Assembly: GCA_035578155.1 (NCBI GenBank) | Contig: JAPWDM010000001.1 | Span: 74,408,062 to 74,472,061, forward strand | DNA: 64,000 nucleotides | DNA from: Brachynemurus nebulosus | Lineage: Eukaryota; Arthropoda; Insecta; Neuroptera; Myrmeleontidae | Reading direction: 5' to 3' | Shown here: positions 55,049 to 64,000 of the stretch, piece after piece | Numbering within the stretch: the first letter of the stretch is position 1 | Layout: every line of letters starts with the position of its first letter | Notes under the pieces: model-generated | Seen by the model: the letters and a program-made list of their open reading frames with translations, nothing else | What the model was told of the DNA's origin: nothing | Database searches by the model: none | Program-made: the position numbers and the translations under genes

Positions 55049-55129
55049 TACAGCTCAAGCAGCAGCTCGCCAAGATTTGCGTCCGACGAGTTTTGTTCCA
55101 TCGAAAACCCATATCTTTTATTATTTTTC

Positions 55130-55665
55130 TAAGTGTGGACTCACCACCTTCAAAATTAATTTTTTCTCTTAAATCGATTAAAATTTTTTTTATAGTTGAT
55201 ACTTTTTTTTAAATTAAATAAAAATCGGATATACACCGACGTATTATGTCCTTATCGAACTGGTCAATAATAATTTTATTCCAAGCAGGAGTGGAACGCT
55301 TACGTGTTGGAGATCTTACACGTTCATGGCCGTTATTAAGTATTTCTTATCCGTTTTATAACAGATTCTGACACTCCAGTGTAATTTGCCACTCTAGTGA
55401 CTGCCTTTGTTACTGACACCGCAAAACTTTTTTTAAATTTTTCTTTTGTACATATATGTAAAATATTCGATATTATCTAAAAAAATATTGATTTGATCAA
55501 ATAAATTATAAAGTTAAAAACAAATTAAAATTTTAAAACTAAAATGAAGCAACAAATACAAAAAAAAAAATATTACTTACGGCCCGTGCTTGGGAATGTA
55601 TAATTTTTCCTTTTTTAAAGATTTTTTTCGATCCTGGTGGTTTAGAGCCCCTATGATCCATGGTG
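55130..55665 (-). pseudogene. Tc1/mariner-superfamily transposase N-terminus, broken
   Basis: Minus-strand order: MDHRGSKPPGSKKIFKKGKI with IIHSQAR (55660-55580), a possible intron starting GTAAGT, then VSVTKAVTRVANYTGVSESV (helix-turn-helix), and RKRSTPAWNKIIIDQFDKDI then IRRCI in another frame (about 55230-55310). This arrangement matches the DNA-binding head of insect IS630/Tc1-type transposases with a DDE_3 core; the core is missing. It borders the Polinton fragment. Confidence 0.55.
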
Positions 55666-55985
55666 ACAATTATATATTATTATAAATTTGATTTTATTTA
55701 TAAAATATAAAAAAGACACAATAACCACCAAGTAATTGTTTTAGTTTAAGAATATTTATACTCACGATCATATTTCAAACGATTACAGAAGTTTATAAAA
55801 TAAAAAACAGCAACAATATTAAGATAAAAATTATTTTTGACAGTTTTATCAATACACGTTCAGATGAAATGTTTTTCATGTTGCCAATAGTTGCCAACCT
55901 TATTCCGTAAAATAATTTCAAAATTCTACCCCTCACCTCAGTTTCTGGAGGTCTTTTTTGATTGCGGGTATAATACCTCATTTAC
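55666..55985. other. Non-coding stretch between transposase relics
   Basis: AT-rich; a 62-codon minus frame (55793-55981) is not recognised. Confidence 0.4.
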
Positions 55986-55989
55986 TTCG

Positions 55990-56225
55990 TACACCTCCAC
56001 AGTGACTAGATGTAAACCCTATCGAACATCTATGGCCAATACCTAGGTGTTCAAATAAGAAAACGTAATATTTCTAATAAACTGGATTTAATTAAAGCAT
56101 TAAATTGATGAATAGAGCTAAATCGGTCCGGATTTTACAACAAAATTAATGGCATCAATGTTCAATCGCTTGCAAGCAATAATTAAAGCAAAGGGATGTG
56201 TAACGAAATATCAAAAATAGTAATT
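55990..56225 (+). pseudogene. Tc1-like transposase C-terminus, broken
   Basis: The plus strand reads VNPIEHLWP, the 'SPDLNPIEHLW' catalytic-glutamate motif of Tc1 transposases, followed out of frame by a 'CQAVIKAKGG'-like end (caatcgcttgcaagcaataa). 'aaagacttttgtgagtgcta' at 56270 resembles Tc1-type terminal sequence. Confidence 0.7.
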
Positions 56226-57344
56226 ATCCTATGTTCCGAACTTGTATTTTTTTTGTTTACTGTTCTGTCTAAAGACTTTTGTGAGTGCTATAATACATTT
56301 TTAATTTAATTTTATTTTTTAAACAGAGTTATAATATTTGTTGTGATTTTAATTAGTATGATTTTTTAGTACAGATTTTGAAGAATTTATTTCACTTATT
56401 TCTATTTTCTTTTGTACAAAAGATCTCGTAAAAAATTAAATAAAATTTTTAAAGACACTTTTGTCTGAACACTTTTGTGAGATAATTTATAATGCACACG
56501 AAACACAATGTAAGTATAGTAGGTGTAATCAAAAATTAAAGAGTTTATAATTCCAGTAAATAGTAAGTTTAAGACTCATCCTTCAGTCCAGCGCAAATCC
56601 TTCATCTGTAGCCCCTTCAGCACCTGCAATTTCATTTAGTTTGTTACCTTTCGGTTGCATCCTACATAACTTTAATTGTTCGCTTAGCATTAACCGTTGT
56701 AAATCGTTTGTGGTAAAATTGTACGTTTTTTTCTCTTGTCTCTGTTGCTTTCTTTTTCAGTATTGTTTCGGGCTACTTTTCAGCTGTGACTAAAGGTTTT
56801 TCACGGTTACTTCCTTCCTCTGATATTAACTGCAGGTCTTTAAATAGTATTGTTCCAACATTTATCGCACCTGGTACTTGTCTGAAGATTGGATTTTCGA
56901 AATTTTCTAATATTGAAAAAGGCCGATCCCTTATTACTGTAACTTTTTCACTTTATTTCCAGTTTTATTTTGTCGTATTTTATTTATTTATTTATTTATT
57001 TTTTTAAATTTCTGTTTCTATATTTTTGTTTTTATTTTTTCGGTTTTATGTTATTTACCATTTTTTAAACTTATCAAATTTAATCTTTCTGCAACATTAT
57101 TCTCACAATTTTAAGTAAATACTTTACTTAACCAGTACTTATTTTACTGGACCAGTATCTTCTTTTAAGTAATAAGTACTTATTATTCACATTACGAATT
57201 ATGTAATTAATAAAAATTTTAAAAAAGTTGTATAGTAAAAAGTACAATTTCAAAAAAAAAATTAATTTTTTCTTAGGTTCCATATGCAACAAATAAATCA
57301 AAGGCATTAGAAGAAAATTATCGAAAGGCAATGTTTGCCAGAAC
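56226..57344. other. AT-rich stretch, no supported gene
   Basis: A 73-codon plus frame at 56786-57007 becomes T-rich low complexity. The 57125-57180 'agtactt' motifs form a short palindrome. Nothing assigned. Confidence 0.4.
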
Positions 57345-58085
57345 AACCAAAAGTCAAGAGCAGCGAAGAAAAACCTATTAATCCATATGTATTTTCAAAG
57401 AGTGATGACTGACGACCGAAAAAGTAATGTTTCTCTACTGCCTGGATCTCCTTCTGCAAGTCATAGTTTACCTCTAATCGAAAAGGATACCGACTGGCAA
57501 CTCAGTAACCGAAATATGTATATCCTGGACAAGATATACCTTTGCCTATAGTGGTGTAAATAGGACTTTAACAACAATTAAACCTATTAGTTTGACTACA
57601 GAAATGTTACAATATCATTTAAATATGAAAATGTGTGCTAATAACGGATAAACTTCTACAACTTTTACTGGTGACCATCTTACAAACTACCTCCAGAATA
57701 AAGAAAAACTCTCCGTACCTTTGCCATACATACCAATCATCTTAAAAATCGAAAAATCTCACATAGCAAAATTGACAATCAAAATTTTCACTCAAGCTTG
57801 AAGAAAAATTCGGATATACAAAGATTAATTTACACAAATCGATTCTCCATACATTCACATTCATAATGACAACGGTCCCCCATTAAAATTTTTAATCGAC
57901 AGCGGCTCCTCCCATTTGTTTATAAATCTAGAATACGTACCCCCAGACCTTACATACGAAATGACACCTGTTCATATGAAAGCACTACTAGGGACTCATA
58001 ACAACTAAACGTACCCATTTACCCATCGTTAATAAATTTAATTAGTCTGAAACTGAATTTCACTCAAATCGAATTGCAACTAAAT
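57345..58085 (+). pseudogene. gypsy-type LTR retrotransposon: gag end and aspartic protease
   Basis: At 57868-57960 the plus strand reads PPLKFLIDSGSSHLFINLEY, the retropepsin active site (DSGS in place of DTGS), followed by PVHMKALLGTHNN. Upstream, 57560-57780 is gag-like in shifting frames. Stops interrupt throughout. RT and integrase are not found downstream, where LTR-like sequences begin instead. Confidence 0.7.
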
Positions 58086-58210
58086 AATACTATATACGTA
58101 TTCTCTGTCCTTTAAATAGTTGACCACGATGTCAACTATTTAATATCAACAGAGAATACGTATATACGTATTCTCTGTTCTTTAAATAGTTGACCACGAT
58201 GTCACTTTAA
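58086..58210. repeat. Direct and inverted duplication
   Basis: 'atacgtattctctg..cttt' followed by 'aaatagttgaccacgatgtc' occurs twice in direct order (58095 and 58160), with an inverted 'aacagagaatacgtat' between, probably a local rearrangement inside the gypsy relic. Confidence 0.75.
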
Positions 58211-58545
58211 TATAATAGATGTCTCCATTACAATAAACTATTTTGGTAGATTTTTATTTTAAATTTTAACGGATATAACGAATAAAGTAGCATTGTTTGA
58301 TTTAAATTTTGAATTTAAACGTTATGATATAATGCTTATTGTCAGACAGACATTCAGCTATTCAGCATAGAATTCAACATTTCTGTGGAAGATTATACTA
58401 AGTAAACTATACTGCAATGGTACAAAAATAAAACAAGCTTAATCTAGTCAATTTTAGTGAAACCAAAAAACTAATCGATGGTTGATACCGTAGAAATAAA
58501 CATATCCAGAATTAAATGTTTTGATAAAAAATGTTTGTATGTGGT

Positions 58546-59428
58546 GTAACAGCACACTTTTCGTGTATTATGCGGTCCGCCATTTTGTTTCTCTAAATCA
58601 TTACTATTGGTTGTTATTTTGGAGGTGTGACCATTTTAATGTGACGTCATCATTGTGTTCTTAAATATCTAGTGTTCTATTTCAATTTTATTATATTGTC
58701 GGTTCACCATTTTCTAATATTAAACCGCCATTTTATTTTAATTAAACATTAAATTCGATTTCATTCATTTATCTATACACGTTACTGTACTTCGATGTAG
58801 AAATATTTATTTCCATGCTGGTGATTTGTACTTCTTACAATAAACACACATTTTATTGCTAATTCTAAGAAATGAATACTGTTTGCTTATTTGAAGCAAT
58901 GTTGTTTTTGTTTAATGGACAGTATAAGTGCGAGAGAGATGTCTTATGTTCCAGAATTTTCCATTTTGTTCGATCCGTATGTATGTATGTTCGAGTCGGG
59001 CTTACTCACAATCAGTACCATGTCTCTCTCACTCATGTTGCCTAGTTTATATATCTCTGTCCCTTTTATGGTTGTTCGGTGTTGTGTTTTTGGAAATTTC
59101 GAGAAGAACATAGTAAACATATATATTGATACACCGACCAACCAAGATCATCGCATTTTTAATCAGTTAATAATTGAGTCAAAACGTGCAACGAGGGACG
59201 ATTCACTGTATAGTATTTTTGTATCGATTTAAAGTAAATAAAATTCGTTTTATCGTATCACGTTCTTTTATTTTCTATTTAATATCTAAGTATTAACAAT
59301 AAAATTAACAAAAGTTTTAATTAATACTCTACGAAGTCTTCCTAACTGCGAAAGTCGTTAGGAAACGAAAGACCCACGAAATCTAGATAGACGAAGCAGG
59401 GACAACGTTTTAAAATTGGCATCCAAAG
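58546..59428 (+). repeat. LTR-like sequence 1
   Basis: Begins TGTAACAGCACACTTTTCG and ends before 'aaaattggcatccaaagtcg', which resembles the primer-binding-site region after a 5' LTR of insect gypsy elements ('attggcgcccaacgtgg' type). The internal body is homologous to 60002-60430 ('ccattttctaatatt', 'gagagagatg'). ORFs inside (58891-59232) are not considered coding. Confidence 0.5.
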
Positions 59429-60001
59429 TCGTGGTTTACCACAATCTACAATAATAAATTTCAAATTGGGATCGACCTACTGGGATAAAGAAACCTAACC
59501 GTTTCTAGTGCCATCCGTAGGCGGGACTAGCCCACAGCAAGAGGACAAATACGTTTCAGTGGGCAACTTCAATTCCATCGGAATGAATTTTTCCAAAACC
59601 GGACACAGTAATAAACGACCGGAAAAAATGGTTTGAAAACCAAATATGTGCAAAAAATATTTTATTTTTATAAGAATACTAATGTGGTTTATTAAAAATG
59701 GAATTAATAAATAATTTATCTCCAAAACTAACTTCTTAAATAATTGATGAATGTGTGAATTTAGAATAAAACATAACTGATATTTATAATTTGGCACTCA
59801 TTATTTATTTTGTATTTGCAGCTTAACAATTATTAATTTTATATTTTTTGTAAATATCAACGAAATTATTTTTAGGCACTAATAAAACTGTACCTAATTG
59901 TAAGTTGAATACCTAGCTGAACATATTACTAGAACGATGTCGTCCTACAAACTGTTGTTTGTATCATGAACAATTCTCGCTTAATGAACAGGTATGAGTA
60001 T
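59429..60001. other. Spacer between the two LTR-like sequences
   Basis: Leader-like sequence then AT-rich DNA; no gene. Confidence 0.4.
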
Positions 60002-60748
60002 TGTGACGACACATTCCTGACACATTTCGGGTCTACATTTTGTTCTATAATTCATAATTATTGGTTACTTTTTGAGTGGACGTACCTATTTCGGATTGCG
60101 GCGTCATCAAATGTAACTGTTTCAGTAACCCTTTCTCTAATATTCAACTTTGGTTTTTATCGGCTCGCCATTTTGTAATATTTTTATCGTTCATTCTTCT
60201 AATTTTGCTTCTAATTATGCCCATTACAGTACTTGAGTGTACATTTATTTCTGTACACCACTGTATCTGCTGTTTGTGCTTGCGGTTCATTTTATTGCTT
60301 TAAGTGCGTTTTATTTTTTCTGAGAAATAGTTTTATGTTGATGGAAAGAATAATGGTAATTTTATTTGTGTATGAGCGAAAGAGATGAGTGCTATCTACT
60401 GGAACCTTCGATGTCATGTTAGTGTGTCATCATACAATACTCTGCATTAAGTGAATTACTTATTTCTTTCTCTCACTTTACTTCTGTAATGTTAGTGTCT
60501 CTATTGATGAAGGATGCCAAAGGATTAATCTGAAAATTTCTAGAAGGAGAACGACATATTTAAGAGAGACCAGCATTGCGCAGTAAGTGTTATTATTAGT
60601 TAAGAATTATTGTTAGTTTACAGTTTTGTGATTTTTTCGTTCTATCAAGGCACGACGCCATTTTCTAACGCCTCATGAACCCATGTTTATAATTATGTAT
60701 ATTTCTATAAGTGCGTCTGTAAAGACCATTTTAGTGTTATGTACCAAA
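60002..60748 (+). repeat. LTR-like sequence 2
   Basis: Begins TGTGACGACACATTCCTGAC and is clearly related to, but diverged from, sequence 1. It contains TATA-like 'catatttaagagagaccagc' (60557) and is also followed by 'aaaattggcaaaacgg'. Because both copies are followed by primer-site-like sequence, these may be two insertions rather than the two ends of one element. Confidence 0.5.
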
Positions 60749-61554
60749 ATTGGCAAAACGGAACACTGTTGGAATCACTTTCGTGTCCGTTCATCTATTA
60801 GAGGCGATTTTCTCTGAAATCATTCGACGCGAAAATTTAAAAAATTTTAGCACAGGGATAGAGTGTGGTGGCCCAATTATTATAGATAATAAGAACGAAG
60901 GAATAACTGATAAATCTACACACGAAAAATATGATAACTATTGCATACTAATAAACATGGTTTACTGTTATATATGTATTTTATATTTGTTAGCGTAGGT
61001 ATCCATAGAAATTATAAATTAAAAATGTCCAAGAAAATTGACAAAAATTTTGAATAATTTTCTGCCTTTAACTAATATAATTACCTACATACCATACATG
61101 TTTTACAATAGTGTCACATATATAGATACAAGTGTCGCTAATAATTTCTGAAAGAAAACAGGGAGCTTACATTGATACATTCAATAAATATCTTCTTTTT
61201 CTTTTCGATAAACATAAATAGGCCATGATAAAGATACGATTGTTTGAAGCAAATAATTATAATATATTTCAGGAATAAAATTTATTCGTCAGGAAATAGT
61301 ATTTTACAATATAAGTTCGGTAAGTTGCTTTTACTGATTGCGGGTCTCGTTTTTGCTATTTTCGAGATCAGTAAAGGCACTTAACGCATCGTGTATTGTA
61401 TAATATTTTTTGCACGATCGATTTAAAATATTAAAGAATAAAAATATAGTAAATAAAACATAAAATTCGGATAATCTAGGTGAAATTTATATTTCTATGT
61501 TATCACACATAGAATGCCATGAATAAATATTATAAATATTTATAGCAACTTATG
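60749..61554. other. Unassigned stretch
   Basis: An 82-codon plus frame at 60750-60998 (starting AKRNTVGITFVSVHLLEAIF) follows LTR-like sequence 2, at the place of a gag start, but shows no recognisable gag motif. Confidence 0.35.
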
Positions 61555-62680
61555 ATACGAATCTTTGTAGTGACAATTGACAACTATATTTGTAAATAAA
61601 AAATTAATGTCAATACTTAATTGGCGTGAACATTTTTTTGAATTTTCTATTAAAAAATTGAGGAAAATAGTTGGTTCAACTATAGTGTTAGTGAGAATAA
61701 CGAAATTGCTGAAGCATTTTAATATTGGATGTAATTCTGAAATTTTAAAAAGATTATGAAAACACACAGAAAATTTTAATGATTGAACCAACATTTTGAA
61801 ATGTCAATAAAATATGAAGACTAATGGCAACAACAATAATAATAATGTGCAAACTAGTGAATATTAATCGATTAATTTTCCTAATTGTTCAAATTGTAGC
61901 TACTTTTAATATCAATATAAATAGACAATTACAATCATTTTTGAGCTAATTTCACTTACCACACTCCTATTCACTTACCACGCATCTATTTCACTTACCG
62001 GACTGTTATTTTTTGGTTTCCATGGATATAAACAAATGTTCGGGAAATGTAAGTTACCAGCATTGTCAACAGCATCGGTAAATGCATGAAAATACATGAT
62101 CGTGCAAAAAATATTTTTTGCACGATCGTGCGTATTTTCATGCATTTACCGATGCTGTTTACAATGCTGGTAAGTTACATTTACCGTACGCTTGTTTATA
62201 TCCATGGAAACCAAAAAATAACAATGCGGTAAGTAAAATAGGTGCCCGGTAAGTGAATAGGAGTGCGGTACGTGAAATTAGCTCAAAAATGATTGTAATT
62301 ATTTATTTATATTGAAATTAAAAGTACAATTTAAACAATTAGGAAAATTAATCGATTAATATGAAAATTTTCACTACTTTGCACATTATTATTATTATTG
62401 TTGCCATTAGTCTCCATATTTTATTGACATCATTAAAGTTCAATCATTAAAATTTTCTGTGGTTTTCATAAACTTCCTTTCATTTTACGAGAATAAATTT
62501 GCAGCAAAAATTAAAATGTTTCATCAATTTCATTATTCTCACTAATATTATAGTTTAACAAACTATTTTCCTCAATTTTTTTAATAGAAAATTCAAAAAC
62601 AAATTCACGCCAATTAAATATTGACACTTAATTTTTTATTTACAAATATAGTTGTCAATTGTCACTACAAAGATTCGTAT
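61555..62680. mobile_element. Foldback element: 1.13-kb near-perfect palindrome, almost no spacer
   Basis: The ends are 'atacgaatctttgtagtgac' and its complement. The arms of about 560 bp meet at 'gcaaaaaatattttttgc' (centre near 62112). Each arm carries three 20-bp direct units of the form 'tttcacttaccRNRCtncta' (61948-62003 and its mirror). No ORF; ORFs at 61540-61794 on either strand are arm sequence. Target duplication not resolved. Confidence 0.85.
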
Positions 62681-62919
62681 TATTGGCTGGGTGCGTAATG
62701 GCAACTACATCTATAATATACATTTTTTCAGGCTCATTAACGAATATAAATAATGGTAACCGTCGAAATAAATAAATTTAAAATATTTTTTAAAAAACCG
62801 TAAAATTTGAATACAAATATTTACTATTTACGATTAATTTTTTTTTATAAATTTTGAACAATTTGAGGTATAAAATACTGGATGAAGTATAATAGTTGTA
62901 TTAAAAAAGTAGGCTAACT

Positions 62920-63510
62920 TCAAAAATGCATCACTGCTTGCATGAGGCAGAGTCAAAAGTTCAAAAACGCATCAGACGCATCACAACGAAAAATCAAAAG
63001 TTCATTTTTGCATTTGATGCGTCAAAACAATGCATCAAGAAATTTGGTGATGCGTGTCCAAGATGCTTGTCATGTGTAGAATTATAACTACTTGCCATAT
63101 TATGTAGGTATTAACACCAACAGGAATAATTCCGAAAAAGAAACTGTTGAAAAAGATTAATGTATTTACCTTTCATTAAAATTGTTTAAACTATTTGAAT
63201 ACATCTTGCACTCAAAATAGGTATGTAATATTTTTTATTCAAATAATTTCAATATTTTCAATTTCAAGTAAGTTCAAGTTGAAATTCAAAGATAATATAC
63301 CTATACAAGGACTGTATTACTATATTATCTATAGTCCATCATGCTACATTGGCTACATTGTGTGTCTATTATGCTATATGCATCATGATGCCAATATCCC
63401 ATTCAAAAATATCTAATGTGCATCAAATTTCAAGAGAGCATCAGCATCGCATCATGCAGTATTAGACGCATCAGAAACGTCATGATGCTGCATCGATGCG
63501 GTAAAGTTTA
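62920..63510. mobile_element. GCATCA-rich element, probably hAT-like and non-autonomous
   Basis: Both ends are dense in 'gcatca'/'tgatgc' motifs (62930-63075 and 63415-63500), with an AT-rich centre. Such clusters are typical of subterminal transposase-binding repeats. Terminal inverted repeats and duplications could not be fixed. Confidence 0.45.
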
Positions 63511-64000
63511 CATTTTTTAACTTGCCCGTAATTAAAAAATTCTCGACCTTAACATGGATATAATTATCAAGGCAGTATTTCCTTCCAAATCCGGACTATG
63601 CAGAAGAAAAATTTGCTGGTGATGGTGAAGCACGTCACGGAAATTCGAGAAGAAATGCTGGCATAAATCATTTAGTTGAATGTAGAAATCAATAAACATC
63701 AATAACTTTAACTCCTTATGAAACATCATTGCATGTGAGTTAAAATACATAAAATATTTTTAATTCTATATTTATGGATTGACGTGTAGACTTTAATACT
63801 GTTGACAGATAAATAAGGAACGACATATTAGTTGGAATTGCGTTTATAATCAAAGTGGATCCATGTAAATATTTTTATTTAATATTTTTTATTACACTAT
63901 AAAAACATATGAGCATGTATTAATGCTTATTTTCTCCACTACCCACGTTGCAATCTTTTTAATTGTCCCCACCATATACTTCGCACTCTGCCAATAGTTC
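63511..64000. other. Window edge, no confident gene
   Basis: 63532-63750 is open on both strands: minus 72 codons, plus KKNLLVMVKHVTEIREEM. The plus reading faintly resembles the region before DUF4806 domains, but there is too little sequence to call. Confidence 0.3.

Larger units (their letters stand above)
51640..55115 (-). mobile_element. Polinton-lineage structural gene cluster (fragment)
   Basis: Five minus-strand genes in the order protease, penton-like, 53-aa ORF, major-capsid-like, 147-aa ORF, with junctions of 80, 1, -4 and about 50 nt. This packing is viral and unlike the host sequence around it. No terminal inverted repeat, polymerase, ATPase or integrase was found within this window, so it is a fragment; its upstream edge is covered by a Tc1/mariner-type relic at 55130. 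Confidence 0.75.

Noticed and set aside
58891..59232. 113-codon plus-strand frame
   Set aside because: Lies inside LTR-like sequence 1; the homologous part of sequence 2 does not keep the frame.

Overview
The window is AT-rich animal DNA and looks like an arthropod, most likely insect, genome. Reasons: small spliced exons with GT/AG borders, a 64-bp intron, many (TA)n arrays, and an insect-style transposon load (hAT, Merlin, Penelope-like, copia, jockey-type LINE, Tc1-like, Polinton). No bacterial gene organisation, CRISPR array or rRNA operon is visible. A hemipteran is possible because the Polinton-type proteins resemble families I recall from aphids and relatives, but the species cannot be fixed from sequence alone.

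Host gene. Five minus-strand exons (47105-47348, 29509-29635, 11328-11483, 1666-1796, 1418-1601) have matching splice phases in that order (0/0, 1/1, 1/1, 0/0). Together they read as part of a REJ-type extracellular region like that of polycystin-1-related proteins. If this is right, positions 1.4-47 kb are one gene region whose introns of about 17.5, 17.8 and 9.5 kb are packed with mobile elements.

Elements in those introns, left to right: a 357-bp hAT MITE with perfect 8-bp target duplication (938-1294); a 3.9-kb hAT element with a broken DUF4371/ZMYM-like transposase and perfect 8-bp duplication (2388-6286); a LINE tail (9.0 kb); a Penelope-type end with a decayed hammerhead motif (9.7 kb); a 6.4-kb internally deleted Polinton with AG...CT ends, about 0.9-kb inverted repeats and a 6-bp duplication (11527-17920); a foldback element flanked by TTA (18188-20014) that itself holds a Penelope-derived palindrome; a Merlin element with an intact 349-aa DDE transposase and unusually long inverted repeats (20465-23112); a region of dispersed repeats (23-29 kb); two Penelope-like copies (30.8-33.8 kb and 35.4-36.2 kb); a degenerate copia element (36.2-39.6 kb); a 120-bp satellite array broken by a TA array and a hAT MITE (39.96-42.6 kb); and a tRNA-Thr-like palindromic element (44.6-45.1 kb).

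Right part (47.3-64 kb): a near-canonical hammerhead motif (47.77 kb), a hAT relic with target duplication (49415-50316), a 100-bp tandem array (51.1-51.5 kb), and a 3.5-kb Polinton-lineage structural cluster on the minus strand (51.6-55.1 kb). The cluster holds an adenain-type protease, a penton-like protein, a 53-aa basic protein, a broken major-capsid-like gene and a 147-aa conserved protein, packed with 1-4 nt junctions. It is followed by Tc1/mariner-type relics, a gypsy protease relic, two related LTR-like sequences, and a 1.13-kb palindrome with almost no spacer (61555-62680).

The two Polinton-type segments carry different gene sets: fibre-like, DUF8207-like and an integrase stub in one, capsid genes and protease in the other. 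They may be remnants of one viral/transposon lineage. All family names are from pattern recognition and memory; no database search was run.
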